A stretch of DNA of 64,000 bases from an uncultured Robinsoniella sp. (GTDB lineage Bacteria > Bacillota > Clostridia > Lachnospirales > Lachnospiraceae): positions 82,238 through 146,237 of the forward strand of contig UQCR01000003.1 in NCBI GenBank assembly GCA_900539655.1, read 5' to 3'. The notes beneath the pieces were generated by a model. That model searched no databases, had not been told where the DNA came from, and worked only from the letters and a program-made list of their open reading frames with translations. Of the stretch, positions 17,637 through 25,978 are shown in pieces (position 1 is the stretch's first letter; every line of letters starts with the position of its first letter). A program made the translations under genes and the position numbers.

Positions 17637-17963
17637 ATGAAAACAGAAACAGTAGAGAATATGTGTGGTGGAAAAGGACATGTAATAATCAAACATATCC
17701 TTGGTGAAAAAGAATTAAACGTCAAATGCGGCCTATATGCTGAAGTAACGATTGAACCGGGAAGTACCCTGGGCTATCATGAGCATCACGGAGAGAGTGA
17801 AACTTATTATATCTTATCCGGAACAGGTGATTATGATGACAATGGAAATGTGCGTCCGGTAAAAGCAGGAGACGTTACATTTACACCGGATGGCTGCGGA
17901 CACGGATTGGTGAATACGGGAAATACAGATCTTGTGTTCATGGCACTTATTATTATGGATTAG
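17637..17963 (+). CDS. Single-domain cupin protein
   Basis: The 108-residue protein has the cupin metal motif GYHEHHGESETYYILSG (His46, His48 and Glu52 by my count) and the second motif PDGCGHGLVN. Such small cupins bind a divalent metal and may be isomerases or sensors; the substrate is unknown. Start at ATG 17637, with ACGGAGG upstream; a frame extending nine codons further would bury the RBS. A terminator follows, so it is monocistronic. Confidence 0.85.
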   Translation: MKTETVENMCGGKGHVIIKHILGEKELNVKCGLYAEVTIEPGSTLGYHEHHGESETYYILSGTGDYDDNGNVRPVKAGDVTFTPDGCGHGLVNTGNTDLVFMALIIMD

Positions 17964-18007
17964 AGGCAGCAGAATTAAAATAACTAATTAAGAATATAGA
18001 TTACCCA

Positions 18008-18037
18008 AATACTTCTGAATTTTTCAGAAGTATTTTT
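18008..18037 (+). terminator. Terminator after the cupin gene
   Basis: AATACTTCTGA pairs with TCAGAAGTATT and is followed by TTT. Confidence 0.8.
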
Positions 18038-18086
18038 CGTACATAAGAGAAAAATACAAAAAAACCGGAAAATACAAAAAAACAGC

Positions 18087-18117
18087 TTGACTGTAAACCA
18101 GGTTTATACCTTATAAA
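18087..18117 (+). promoter_or_regulatory. MerR-type promoter with 19-bp spacer and dyad
   Basis: TTGACT and TATAAA are 19 bp apart, and the spacer contains the dyad TAAACC-A-GGTTTA. Overlong spacers with a central dyad are the hallmark of promoters twisted into action by MerR proteins, so the MerR gene just downstream is probably autoregulated. Confidence 0.75.
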
Positions 18118-18138
18118 GCTTAAAAAGGAGGTGAAATC

Positions 18139-18975
18139 GTGACAATAAAAGAAGTAGAAGATGAATTAAATGTTACAAGGGCAAATGTCCGCTTTTATGA
18201 AAAGGAAGGGCTTTTGGCAGCCAGAAGAAATCCCATCAATGGGTACCGGGATTATTCCAGGGAAAATATTGAGACAATCAAAAAGATTATTTTTTTGAGA
18301 AAGCTTCATGTACCAATTGAGGAAATCAAACTGGTACAGATGGAAAAGCTATCTTTGGAAGACATGCTGCACAGACAGGCAGTCTCATTAGAAGCTGATA
18401 TAAAAGAGCTGGAACAGTCCAGATGGATTTGCCAGGAGATGATAAAAAATAAAGATTTTGATTATGAGAATTTAGAGGTAGAACAATATGAAGACGAAGT
18501 AGAGAAAACCGGTTACATGATATTTCGCGACACCATTGGCAGTCTGGCTGCAATGAAAGGAAAGATTGCAATCTGGTCGATCATTTTATTTTCATTTTTA
18601 TTAGCGTTCATATCTTATCCGTTGCTGGAGGAAGGAATCGTTATCTGGTGGAGCGGCAGCGGAAAAATTGTTTATGGAAATAAACTGTTGATCTTCATTT
18701 TTCCGGTTATAGCATCCCTGGTTGTTTTTACTGCCAGATCCTGGGTCTGGAACTTTCTTTATCGGAATATGCCTTATTACATGCTGAAAGTAGATGCCAT
18801 CACTACGGTCGTATGCCTCTACTTATCCATTACTTTATTGACAAGTCAGCTTTATGCGGTTTTCTACCACAACTGGATAAGCTGGCCCATCGAATCCAGC
18901 GTAATTGTGGAATCACTTGTATTTTTATGCATTTTGATAGTGATTGCCTATAAAAAGAAAAAGGAGGGGCCATAG
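18139..18975 (+). CDS. Membrane-anchored MerR-family regulator
   Basis: The 278-residue protein starts with GTG after AAAAAGGAGG. Residues 1-70 are a MerR winged helix (TIKEVEDELNVTRANVRFYEKEGLL), followed by a coiled-coil segment (about 72-120). Then come four predicted membrane helices at about 144-163, 182-199, 217-238 and 254-271, with a Lys-rich cytosolic end. Ordinary MerR proteins are soluble; here the sensor appears to be the membrane domain. The promoter has the MerR 19-bp spacer. The stop precedes the MutS-like gene by 1 bp, implying an operon. Confidence 0.85.
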   Translation: MTIKEVEDELNVTRANVRFYEKEGLLAARRNPINGYRDYSRENIETIKKIIFLRKLHVPIEEIKLVQMEKLSLEDMLHRQAVSLEADIKELEQSRWICQEMIKNKDFDYENLEVEQYEDEVEKTGYMIFRDTIGSLAAMKGKIAIWSIILFSFLLAFISYPLLEEGIVIWWSGSGKIVYGNKLLIFIFPVIASLVVFTARSWVWNFLYRNMPYYMLKVDAITTVVCLYLSITLLTSQLYAVFYHNWISWPIESSVIVESLVFLCILIVIAYKKKKEGP

Positions 18976-18976
18976 T

Positions 18977-20632
18977 ATGGAACTGGCGATAATCTTTGTG
19001 GTAATGCTGGCAGCATTCATGGGAGCTGTTTTTTATGAACAAAAAAGCAGGGAGCGTAAAGTAAGAAAATGGATTCATGATTCATATGGTAAGGTTCCGG
19101 AAGATAGAGTACTTCCCTTTGAACAAATTAAGATATACTGGAATGAATTTGGTGCGGATATTTCCGGGAATGAAAGCGTAGATGATATTACATGGAATGA
19201 TCTGGAGATGGATAAAATTTTTGCCAGAATGAATACCTGTAAGTCGTTTGCCGGGGAACAGGTTCTCTATGCCAGAATGCATAAGCTGCCGGAAGATAAA
19301 ACCGGAGTTATGAATCTGGAAGATCAGATACGTTTTTATGCTGAGCATGACAAAGTCAGGGAAGAAGTGCAGTATTTATTGTGCAGGCTTGGAAAAGAAG
19401 AAGTCAACTATTATCTGCCGATGTTTATGAGCAATCTGGATGCACTTGGTTCTATTCATGTCAGGTTTTACCGGTTGATGCAGGTATTGCTGATTCTGTC
19501 TGTAATTCCGGCACTTGTCAGAGGAGAGGCAAGCCTTCTGATGCTTACTGCAATGGTATTTATGGTCAATGCGGTTATTTATGCATTGAATAAGGTCAGG
19601 CATGAGGTGTACATGGATACCTTAACGGGCATAATAGGCATAGCTAAAAGTGTAAAAGAAATTGAAAAAAGACCGGGGAAATATACCGGCCAGATGCCGG
19701 ATCACATCAGATGTAACGTGAAGATATTTGATCAGATCACCAGAATGCTTGTCAGCCTTCAGAGAAAAAAGAGGGAAGGGATGTCGGGAGATTTGCTTGG
19801 GGTAATCCATGATTATCTGGTAGGAGCTACGCTTTGGGATTTTATCGTTTATGATAAAATTATCCGATATCTTAGGGGGAAGCAGAAAGAATTTATGGAG
19901 TTATTTGAATATTTGGGAGAACTGGAAGCAGCTGTTTCCATAGCTTCGTTCCGGGAAAGCCTGGATTTTTACTGCGTTCCCGAATTCAATAATGATCCGG
20001 TGCTGGAAATGACTGAGGTCTATCATCCGCTTATTGAACATGCGGTATGCAATACGGTTACCCTGGACCGTAACTGTATGATAACCGGGTCAAATGCATC
20101 TGGAAAGTCTACCTTTATCAAAGCCGTAGCGGCAAATGTGATTCTCGCCCAAAGCATACATACCTGTATGGCGAGACGGCTGCGGCTGCCGGATGCCCTG
20201 GTGATAACCTCCATGGCTGTACGGGATGACCTTATGGGCGGGGAAAGCTATTATATGAAAGAGATTAAGTATTTAAGCCGCATTGTGAAAAGTGTCAAAG
20301 GTAATCGAATGGTAATCTGCGTTATTGATGAAATTCTAAGAGGAACCAATACCCAGGAGCGGATAGCGGCTTCGGCAGCAATTTTAGAATATCTGCAAAA
20401 TCAAAACTGCCTGGCAATTGTGGCTTCCCATGATATTGAATTAACCCGAAAACTGGGGGATTCCTACGGATATTATTTCTTTTGCGAACAGATGCAGGAC
20501 AAGGATATTGCTTTTGATTATAAAATCCGGGAAGGGGTCAGCAATACGAAAAATGCCATTGCTCTGCTTGAATGTGTGGGATTCCCGGAGATTATCATTC
20601 GCAGGGCAAGACAGATGAATGCCTGTTTTTAG
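18977..20632 (+). CDS. Membrane-associated MutS-like ATPase
   Basis: The 551-residue protein begins with a membrane helix (residues 2-19) and has a hydrophobic hairpin at about 166-204. The C-terminal third is a MutS-type ATPase: Walker A GSNASGKST at 371-379, Walker B VICVIDE with Asp451-Glu452, GTNTQERIAAS, and His485 in ASHD. The mismatch-recognition domain of MutS is absent, so a mismatch-repair role is unlikely. AAGGAGGGG precedes ATG 18977. It is coupled to the membrane MerR gene and may act with it in stress sensing (inference). Confidence 0.85.
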   Translation: MELAIIFVVMLAAFMGAVFYEQKSRERKVRKWIHDSYGKVPEDRVLPFEQIKIYWNEFGADISGNESVDDITWNDLEMDKIFARMNTCKSFAGEQVLYARMHKLPEDKTGVMNLEDQIRFYAEHDKVREEVQYLLCRLGKEEVNYYLPMFMSNLDALGSIHVRFYRLMQVLLILSVIPALVRGEASLLMLTAMVFMVNAVIYALNKVRHEVYMDTLTGIIGIAKSVKEIEKRPGKYTGQMPDHIRCNVKIFDQITRMLVSLQRKKREGMSGDLLGVIHDYLVGATLWDFIVYDKIIRYLRGKQKEFMELFEYLGELEAAVSIASFRESLDFYCVPEFNNDPVLEMTEVYHPLIEHAVCNTVTLDRNCMITGSNASGKSTFIKAVAANVILAQSIHTCMARRLRLPDALVITSMAVRDDLMGGESYYMKEIKYLSRIVKSVKGNRMVICVIDEILRGTNTQERIAASAAILEYLQNQNCLAIVASHDIELTRKLGDSYGYYFFCEQMQDKDIAFDYKIREGVSNTKNAIALLECVGFPEIIIRRARQMNACF

Positions 20633-20661
20633 AGTCAGTTTCATGTACACATATTAATAGA

Positions 20662-20690
20662 TGGAAAATGTATCCGATTCCGTGTATAAT
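20662..20690 (+). promoter_or_regulatory. Probable promoter of the DUF6472-like gene
   Basis: TGGAAA and TATAAT with 17-bp spacing, 33 bases before the ATG at 20723. Confidence 0.45.
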
Positions 20691-20722
20691 GGTAGATGAT
20701 AACTTTCAGGAGGAAAAATAAA

Positions 20723-20905
20723 ATGACAGGAAAATCAAATTGTGACTGCTGTTTAAATTATGCTTATGATGACGATTATGAATGTTATATCTGTGAAGTG
20801 AATCTGGATGAGGATGAGATGGGGCAGTTTATGAGAAATACATTTACCAATTGTCCATATTTTCAGTTTAATGATGAATATAAGGTAGTACGTAAGCAGA
20901 TGTAA
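20723..20905 (+). CDS. DUF6472-like Cys-rich small protein
   Basis: The 60-residue protein has CDCCLNY...CYICEVNLDEDEM...NCPYF...EYKVVRKQM, which I recognise as a widespread Lachnospiraceae small-protein family. Six cysteines suggest metal binding; function unknown. Start at ATG 20723 after CAGGAGGAAAAATAAA; eight residues upstream belong to the leader. The repeat element copy 2 begins immediately after the stop. Confidence 0.85.
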   Translation: MTGKSNCDCCLNYAYDDDYECYICEVNLDEDEMGQFMRNTFTNCPYFQFNDEYKVVRKQM

Positions 20906-20909
20906 AATT

Positions 20910-21080
20910 CCCTATAAAAGAGGGAGAGCCAGTACCTCTCGGTACTGGCGGGTTATGAAAAAGATTTTTTAATAATGTGTTGTTTGTACTGATCTCTCTG
21001 TACAAGTAATACTATAATATTATTCTGTGAAAAATATGTGACATATCGTTGAAGAAATTGTGTGCATTTTATAAAAAAAC
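20910..21080 (+). repeat. Hairpin repeat element, copy 2
   Basis: CCCT/AGGG hairpin, GCCAGTACC/GGTACTGGC (20928-20949), then GGGTTATGAAAAAGATT and TACAAGTAATACTATA at 21001. It matches copy 1 at 11738 in order and in most bases outside compensating stem changes. It fills most of the 270-bp gap before 21177. It may also supply a terminator for the small gene upstream. Confidence 0.6.
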
Positions 21081-21176
21081 CAGAAACTAATTTTCCAGCT
21101 CTTTTCTGGTATCATATTGTATCTTCCTGGAAAAAATGTTAAAATATAGACAAATAGCAGACAGGAGGAAATCAAT

Positions 21177-21398
21177 ATGAAATATCAAAAAATGATAGCG
21201 CCAATAGTAATAACGGTATTGCTGGTAATCTTTTTGCTTTTGTATCTGACATTAATTGCTTATGTGCCGTTTCCCGTTATCATAAAAATATTATTTGGGA
21301 TTATTATTATGGCGTTGATTGGTGTTTCCTTTTTTGTACTGGCGGAACGATTAAAAGAGATAAGGAGTGGAGAAGAAGATGATCTTAGTAAATACTGA
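21177..21398 (+). CDS. Small two-helix membrane protein
   Basis: This 73-residue protein has two hydrophobic helices (about 8-31 and 36-55) and a charged cytosolic tail (RLKEIRSGEEDD). CAGGAGG lies before the ATG. Its 3' end overlaps the YbjQ-family gene by 20 bp, indicating co-translation. Adjacent membrane and YbjQ genes are a common pairing, but the function is unknown. Confidence 0.8.
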   Translation: MKYQKMIAPIVITVLLVIFLLLYLTLIAYVPFPVIIKILFGIIIMALIGVSFFVLAERLKEIRSGEEDDLSKY

Positions 21399-21690
21399 TT
21401 ATATTACCGGTAAGACATTTGAAATGCTGGGGCTTGTAAAGGGCAGTACCATACAGTCCAAGAATATCGGAAGGGACATTACCCAGGGATTTAAAACTAT
21501 CGTAGGCGGAGAATTAAAGGCTTACAATGACATGATGAATGATGCCAGAGCTCTGGCAACGAAACGAATGGTTGAAGAAGCAGAGGGCATGAGGGCTGAT
21601 GCGGTGGTAAATATCCGTTATGCATCATCTGCAATCATGCAGGGGGCAGCAGAAGTAATTGCTTACGGAACAGCTGTGAAATTTGTTTAG
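21379..21690 (+). CDS. YbjQ-family (heavy-metal-binding-like) protein
   Basis: The 103-residue protein has the YbjQ/UPF0145 features GSTIQSKNIGRDI, GGELKAYNDMMNDARALATKRM and ADAVVNIRYASS. The family forms a pentameric ring of unclear function. I start at ATG 21379 (MILVNTDYITG) after GGAGAAGAAG. It overlaps the preceding membrane protein gene. Confidence 0.9.
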   Translation: MILVNTDYITGKTFEMLGLVKGSTIQSKNIGRDITQGFKTIVGGELKAYNDMMNDARALATKRMVEEAEGMRADAVVNIRYASSAIMQGAAEVIAYGTAVKFV

Positions 21691-21751
21691 TAAATATTAT
21701 GTAAAAATATGATATAAAAAAGTTATGTAATAAACGTTATATAATAAATTC

Positions 21752-21808
21752 AATCCATGTTAGCATGCACTGAGGACGTATCCTCAGCAAATATTAACAT
21801 GGATTTTC
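21752..21808 (+). terminator. Nested hairpin after the YbjQ gene
   Basis: AATCCATGTTA pairs with TAACATGGATT, with an inner CTGAGGA/TCCTCAG stem; TTTTCTC follows. It lies between convergent genes and could serve both. Confidence 0.7.
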
Positions 21809-21834
21809 TCTGCCGTTGATTGGGTTTTTAAAGA

Positions 21835-22017
21835 TTAATTGCCCCCTGGTCCGTCTTTGCGGGGTCTTGTACTTTCGTCTTTTGGAATAATGTTGCCATT
21901 GCCAAATTCCGGAGGAAAGGTATTGGTTGCATTATCCGGTTTTGGCGTGTCAATCTCGGGAATGTTGCCATCATCATAAACATTTGTTTTTGTATTGCCG
22001 TCATCGATATTTATCAT
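21835..22017 (-). CDS. Small hydrophilic Asn/Asp/Pro-rich protein
   Basis: A 60-residue protein starting MINIDDGNTK, without hydrophobic segments, ending in RPRKDGPGGN. I start at ATG 22017 with GAGAGGAACA upstream rather than the longer frame to 22074. It follows the 52-residue gene by about 40 bases. Unrecognised and possibly disordered; its position in a two-gene unit with an SD supports reality. Confidence 0.5.
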   Translation of the reverse strand: MINIDDGNTKTNVYDDGNIPEIDTPKPDNATNTFPPEFGNGNIIPKDESTRPRKDGPGGN

Positions 22018-22057
22018 GTGCTGTTCCTCTCTTTCGCATGAATGTCTGGTTACCGGC

Positions 22058-22216
22058 TTATTGGTTGCCTTCACCCTCTGCTACAATTTCTTCCAGTACG
22101 CGTATCAAGTCATGAATATTATTCAGTTGTACATTTTTTTCCATGATCAGATTTTTCAGATCGATGGAAAGCGTTTCGAATTTCTCCTGTACTTCCGGAG
22201 CTACATAAGAAGACAT
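22058..22216 (-). CDS. Small helical protein, 52 residues
   Basis: Begins MSSYVAPEVQEKFETLSIDL and ends EEIVAEGEGNQ, an amphipathic helical protein. GCGAGGTGATG is the RBS. It is followed on the same strand by the 21835-22017 gene. Unrecognised; no membrane segment or cysteines. The size and helical leader-like look could fit a small regulatory or peptide-precursor protein, but no modification enzyme is nearby. Confidence 0.6.
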   Translation of the reverse strand: MSSYVAPEVQEKFETLSIDLKNLIMEKNVQLNNIHDLIRVLEEIVAEGEGNQ

Positions 22217-22330
22217 TTTTCATCACCTCGCATATAATATGCGCAAAAAAAAGCAGTTTTATTCAACTGATTCCTTTTTTGCCTGATTGCATATGTTAGA
22301 TATATGGATGAATAAAGTGAGGTATATAAC

Positions 22331-23137
22331 ATGGAAATTAAAAAAAGTATTTTAACGAACTCAAGTTGTTATAAAACGGGCAGAACCATAAAGCCTCAGG
22401 GAATAATGACACATTCCACTGCAACTCCCGGCGGTACGGCAAAGGATTTTATCAGCTACTGGAATGGTGATATAGATGCCTGCACGAATTATATTATTGA
22501 TGATACCGGCATCTATCAGCTGCTGCCTGAGAATCACAGATCGTGGCATGCGGGATCACCGGCAAATGATATGTATATCAGTTATGAAATATGTGAACCG
22601 GGAACTTTTTCTTATAATGGGCAATGGCTTTCTATGGGAAATTATGATCCTTCCCTGCCTGAGAATATCCGTTATTTTCGGAATGTATATGAAAAAGCAG
22701 TCTGGCTCAGCGCTTATTTCTGTAAAAAATATGGGTGGAACCCGGACAAAGACCATGTGCTTTGCCATTATGAAGGATTTTTAAAAGGTGTGGCAACAGA
22801 GCATGTGGACGTGACCCATTGGTTTCCAAAACACGGTAAGAATATGGATATATTCCGGGCAGATGTAAAAGCGGCAATCGGGAAAGACACAAAGCCGGAG
22901 AATCCCAAACCAGAGGATGTGGAATACTGTGTTCAGGCAGGTTCATTCAGAGACCAGAAAATGGCAAACAGTCTGGCTGCAGTTTTGAATAAAAAAGGTT
23001 TCCAGGCATTTGTAAAAAAAGTAAATAGCCTTTATAAAGTACAGGCGGGAGCTTTTAAAGAAAGAGAAAATGCAGTGAAGATGGTTAAAAAATTAAAGGA
23101 TGCCGGTTTTGAATCCTTCATATTGAAGAAATCCTGA
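22331..23137 (+). CDS. N-acetylmuramoyl-L-alanine amidase with SPOR domain
   Basis: The 268-residue enzyme has an Amidase_2 domain: His28 in MTHST, then NYIIDDTGIYQLLP, SWHAG, and a second zinc-side region HYEG...HVDVTHWFP. The C-terminal residues, about 195-268, form a SPOR domain (CVQAGSFRDQKMANSLA and VQAGAFKEREN), which binds denuded septal glycan. No signal peptide is seen, as for phage-type or lysis-released enzymes. GTGAGG lies upstream of the ATG. It probably cleaves the stem peptide from muramic acid; whether sporulation- or phage-derived is unclear. Confidence 0.87.
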   Translation: MEIKKSILTNSSCYKTGRTIKPQGIMTHSTATPGGTAKDFISYWNGDIDACTNYIIDDTGIYQLLPENHRSWHAGSPANDMYISYEICEPGTFSYNGQWLSMGNYDPSLPENIRYFRNVYEKAVWLSAYFCKKYGWNPDKDHVLCHYEGFLKGVATEHVDVTHWFPKHGKNMDIFRADVKAAIGKDTKPENPKPEDVEYCVQAGSFRDQKMANSLAAVLNKKGFQAFVKKVNSLYKVQAGAFKERENAVKMVKKLKDAGFESFILKKS

Positions 23138-23491
23138 TTTGCGTAAAAGAGGGTGTCTGGGTAATAATCTAGGGGCAGAAATTCTGCCTTTTCCGGCTCC
23201 CGGCATGGTGTATGGGAGCGGAGCGGTCAGCGGATTTAAGACATAGGCAACATTTAACCATTTGATAAAAGACAAAAAAAGGGGACCAGTTGCCTGGTCC
23301 TAAAAGGAAAGAGAAATGTATATAAAAAAGCTTGTTTGCTTTATTTATATATAATACTATACTACGCAGATATGAATGAAATATGGCGCCGGACTTAATA
23401 TATTCTAAAATATAGAAAGAAATTATAAAAAAATACGAAAGCATGATTTTATAAAATCATTATAAACTCTTTATGAAATACGTACTTTGCA
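23138..23491. other. Intergenic region with hairpins, no gene
   Basis: The gap holds CCGGCTCCC/GGGAGCGG (near 23191-23220) and GGACCAG-TTGC-CTGGTCC (23283-23300), the latter followed by AT-rich DNA. The amidase terminator is probably one of these. No reading frame has an RBS. Confidence 0.5.
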
Positions 23492-23520
23492 TTGACGAAA
23501 ATTGTAGATTGTCTTATAAT
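23492..23520 (+). promoter_or_regulatory. Promoter of the CBS-domain gene
   Basis: TTGACG and TATAAT, spacing 17 bp, 39 bases before the ATG at 23560. Confidence 0.75.
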
Positions 23521-23559
23521 ATTTTATAAGGAAGTAAGAAAAAAACAGGGAGATTACAG

Positions 23560-23982
23560 ATGAATATTTTATTCTTTTTAACCCCCAAAAGTGAAGTGGC
23601 GTATTTATATGAAGATTATTCATTGCGCCAGGCGCTGGAGAAAATGGAACATCACAGATACAGCGCAGTGCCTATCATTAACCGGAAAGGAAATTATGTT
23701 GGCACCATCACGGAAGGGGACATGTTGTGGAATGTGAAAGACAAATATCTATTAGATTTACATAAAGCAGAAGAGATCCCACTGACTCAGATAAAAAGAA
23801 GATGGTATAATGACCCGGTCAATGTAAATTGTGAAATTGAAGATTTGGTCATGACATCCATGAATCAGAATTTTGTGCCGGTGATCGATGATAACCAGAC
23901 TTTTATCGGAATTATTAAAAGAAAGGATATCATACAGTACTGTTATAACTGCTATAAAGGCAAGGCTGATAAAATAAGTTAA
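23560..23982 (+). CDS. CBS-pair protein
   Basis: A 140-residue protein consisting of two CBS motifs: SLRQALEKMEHHRYSAVPIINRKGNYVGTITEGDML (about 22-57) and DLVMTSMNQNFVPVIDDNQTFIGIIKRKDI (about 95-125). CBS pairs bind adenine nucleotides and act as energy sensors. AGGGAG precedes the ATG; it has its own promoter and terminator, so it is monocistronic. Its partner is not identifiable. Confidence 0.87.
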   Translation: MNILFFLTPKSEVAYLYEDYSLRQALEKMEHHRYSAVPIINRKGNYVGTITEGDMLWNVKDKYLLDLHKAEEIPLTQIKRRWYNDPVNVNCEIEDLVMTSMNQNFVPVIDDNQTFIGIIKRKDIIQYCYNCYKGKADKIS

Positions 23983-24066
23983 AATTAGTAATGTTTGGAA
24001 GGACAAATTAAATTCCACTTATTTAGAACTGAACAGACAGATTTGGACAAATATTCAGAAAAATGC

Positions 24067-24097
24067 ACCGGGTAATTGAAATTTACCCGGTTATTTT
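24067..24097 (+). terminator. Terminator after the CBS gene
   Basis: ACCGGGTAA pairs with TTACCCGGT, followed by TATTTT. Confidence 0.75.
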
Positions 24098-24154
24098 AGG
24101 AATATTCACTTTAACAATTCAATGTGTTACAAAACCACTTTGCCAAATTTGACA

Positions 24155-24183
24155 TTGACAAAGAATGTAATAATTGGTAGAAT
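24155..24183 (+). promoter_or_regulatory. Promoter of ilvH
   Basis: TTGACA and TAGAAT, spacing 17 bp, 31 bases before the ATG at 24215. Confidence 0.7.
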
Positions 24184-24214
24184 ACTTTTAGTCTGTATAA
24201 AAGGTGGTTTTACT

Positions 24215-24712
24215 ATGAAAAAACGTATATTATCTATGTTAGTTGACAACACATCCGGTGTATTGAGCCGTGTGGCTGGTTTATTTAGCAGACGTGGCTA
24301 TAATATTGACAGCTTGACTGTTGGTGTAACCGCAGATCCTAGATATTCCAGAATGACAGTTGTTGTATGTGGAGATGAATTGATCCTGGATCAGATTACC
24401 AAACAGGTAGCTAAGCTGGTAGATGTGGTAGATATTAAGACATTGAGTGACGATGAGAGCGTCAGCCGCGAGCTTATCCTTGTGAAGGTAAGGGCGGATG
24501 CCGGCAACCGTCAGGCGATTATTGCGGTGGCAGATATATTCAGGGCGAAAGTTGTAGATGTGGCAGTGGATTCACTGATTGTGGAACTGACAGGAAACCA
24601 GTCAAAGCTGGATGCTTTTATTAACCTTCTGGAAGGATATGAGATTCTGGAACTGGCACGCACCGGCATTACCGGATTATCCCGTGGTGCGGAAGATATA
24701 AGGTATTTATAG
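24215..24712 (+). CDS. ilvH: Acetolactate synthase small (regulatory) subunit
   Basis: The 165-residue protein has the N-terminal ACT domain (KRILSMLVDNTSGVLSRVAGLFSRRGYNIDSL) and the conserved SRELILVKV, DAFINLLEGYEILELARTGI regions. It regulates the large catalytic subunit and gives valine sensitivity. I start at ATG 24215 after AAGGTGG; the longer frame runs into the promoter. No ilvB large subunit is adjacent, so that gene lies elsewhere. ilvC follows 78 bp downstream, probably co-transcribed. Confidence 0.93.
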   Translation: MKKRILSMLVDNTSGVLSRVAGLFSRRGYNIDSLTVGVTADPRYSRMTVVVCGDELILDQITKQVAKLVDVVDIKTLSDDESVSRELILVKVRADAGNRQAIIAVADIFRAKVVDVAVDSLIVELTGNQSKLDAFINLLEGYEILELARTGITGLSRGAEDIRYL

Positions 24713-24790
24713 AACGTCAGGTACATATGGAAAAGTACGCTAGAGGCTTTTAAACCTTTAACAAATATAAAACATTTGGAGGAAATGAAA

Positions 24791-25804
24791 ATGGCAGCAA
24801 AAATTTATTATCAGGAAGATTGTAATCTTGCATTATTAGAAGGCAAAACAATTGCTATTATTGGTTATGGAAGCCAGGGACATGCACATGCGTTAAATGC
24901 AAAAGAGTCCGGATGCAATGTAATCATCGGTCTTTATGAAGGAAGCAAATCATGGGCAAAAGCTGAAGCACAGGGATTTGAAGTTTATACAGCTGCAGAG
25001 GCAGCAAAAAAAGCAGATATCATCATGGTTCTGATTAACGATGAAAAACAGGCTAAAATGTATAAAGAGTCTATTGAGCCAAACTTAGAAGATGGAAACA
25101 TGTTAATGTTTGCTCATGGCTTTGCAATTCACTTCGGACAGATTGTAGCACCTAAGAACGTTGACGTTGTTATGATCGCTCCTAAGGGACCTGGACATAC
25201 CGTAAGAAGCCAGTACCAGGAAGGAAAAGGAGTTCCTTGCCTGATCGCAGTACATCAGGATTCTACCGGAAAAGCACATGACAAAGGTTTAGCTTACGCT
25301 TTAGCAATCGGTGGAGCAAGAGCTGGTGTTCTGGAAACAACTTTCCGTCAGGAAACAGAAACAGACCTTTTCGGTGAGCAGGCAGTTCTTTGCGGTGGTG
25401 TTACCGCTCTGATGAAAGCTGGTTTCGAAACATTAGTTGAAGCTGGATATGAACCAGAAAGTGCATATTTCGAATGTATTCATGAAATGAAACTGATCGT
25501 TGACCTGATCTTCGAAAGCGGATTTGAAGGAATGAGATATTCCATCTCTAACACAGCTGAATACGGCGATTATATCACAGGACCTAAGATCGTTACAGAA
25601 GATACAAAGAAAGCAATGAAACAGGTATTGAAAGATATCCAGGAAGGTGTATTTGCACGTGACTGGTTATTAGAGAATCAGGTAGGATGCCCGAACTTCA
25701 TGGCTAAGAGAAAACAGGAAGCAAATCACCAGTTAGAAGAAGTTGGTAAAGAACTTCGTAAATTATACAGCTGGAATGACGGAAACAAATTACTGGACAA
25801 CTAA
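24791..25804 (+). CDS. ilvC: Ketol-acid reductoisomerase
   Basis: The 337-residue enzyme (class I length) has the NAD(P)-binding GYGSQGHAHALN near residues 24-35 and the conserved catalytic block HGFAIHFGQI, APKGPGHTVR, ETETDLFGEQAVLCGG. It converts acetolactate to dihydroxy-isovalerate in valine/leucine synthesis. The start ATG 24791 follows GGAGGAAATGAAA. It is downstream of ilvH; a nested hairpin follows. Confidence 0.96.
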   Translation: MAAKIYYQEDCNLALLEGKTIAIIGYGSQGHAHALNAKESGCNVIIGLYEGSKSWAKAEAQGFEVYTAAEAAKKADIIMVLINDEKQAKMYKESIEPNLEDGNMLMFAHGFAIHFGQIVAPKNVDVVMIAPKGPGHTVRSQYQEGKGVPCLIAVHQDSTGKAHDKGLAYALAIGGARAGVLETTFRQETETDLFGEQAVLCGGVTALMKAGFETLVEAGYEPESAYFECIHEMKLIVDLIFESGFEGMRYSISNTAEYGDYITGPKIVTEDTKKAMKQVLKDIQEGVFARDWLLENQVGCPNFMAKRKQEANHQLEEVGKELRKLYSWNDGNKLLDN

Positions 25805-25869
25805 TTCCAGGGCAGTGGTTAATCATAGGTGTGTTGGGATTAACCAAATGCATAGATAGAAATAATAAG

Positions 25870-25966
25870 AGCCGGTAACATGTGAAATTTGGATTGTCCC
25901 CATAAGCTGAAACAAAACTTATGGGGGGCCATCACAAAATCATACATGTTACCGGCTATTTCTTTT
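25870..25966. terminator. Large nested hairpin between convergent genes
   Basis: AGCCGGTAACATGT (25870-25883) pairs perfectly with ACATGTTACCGGCT (25944-25957), and inside it CCCCATAAG pairs with CTTATGGGG. ATTTCTTTT follows on the plus strand. It probably stops ilvC and the convergent hydrolase gene. Confidence 0.7.
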
Positions 25967-25978
25967 ATCTGTATAGTA

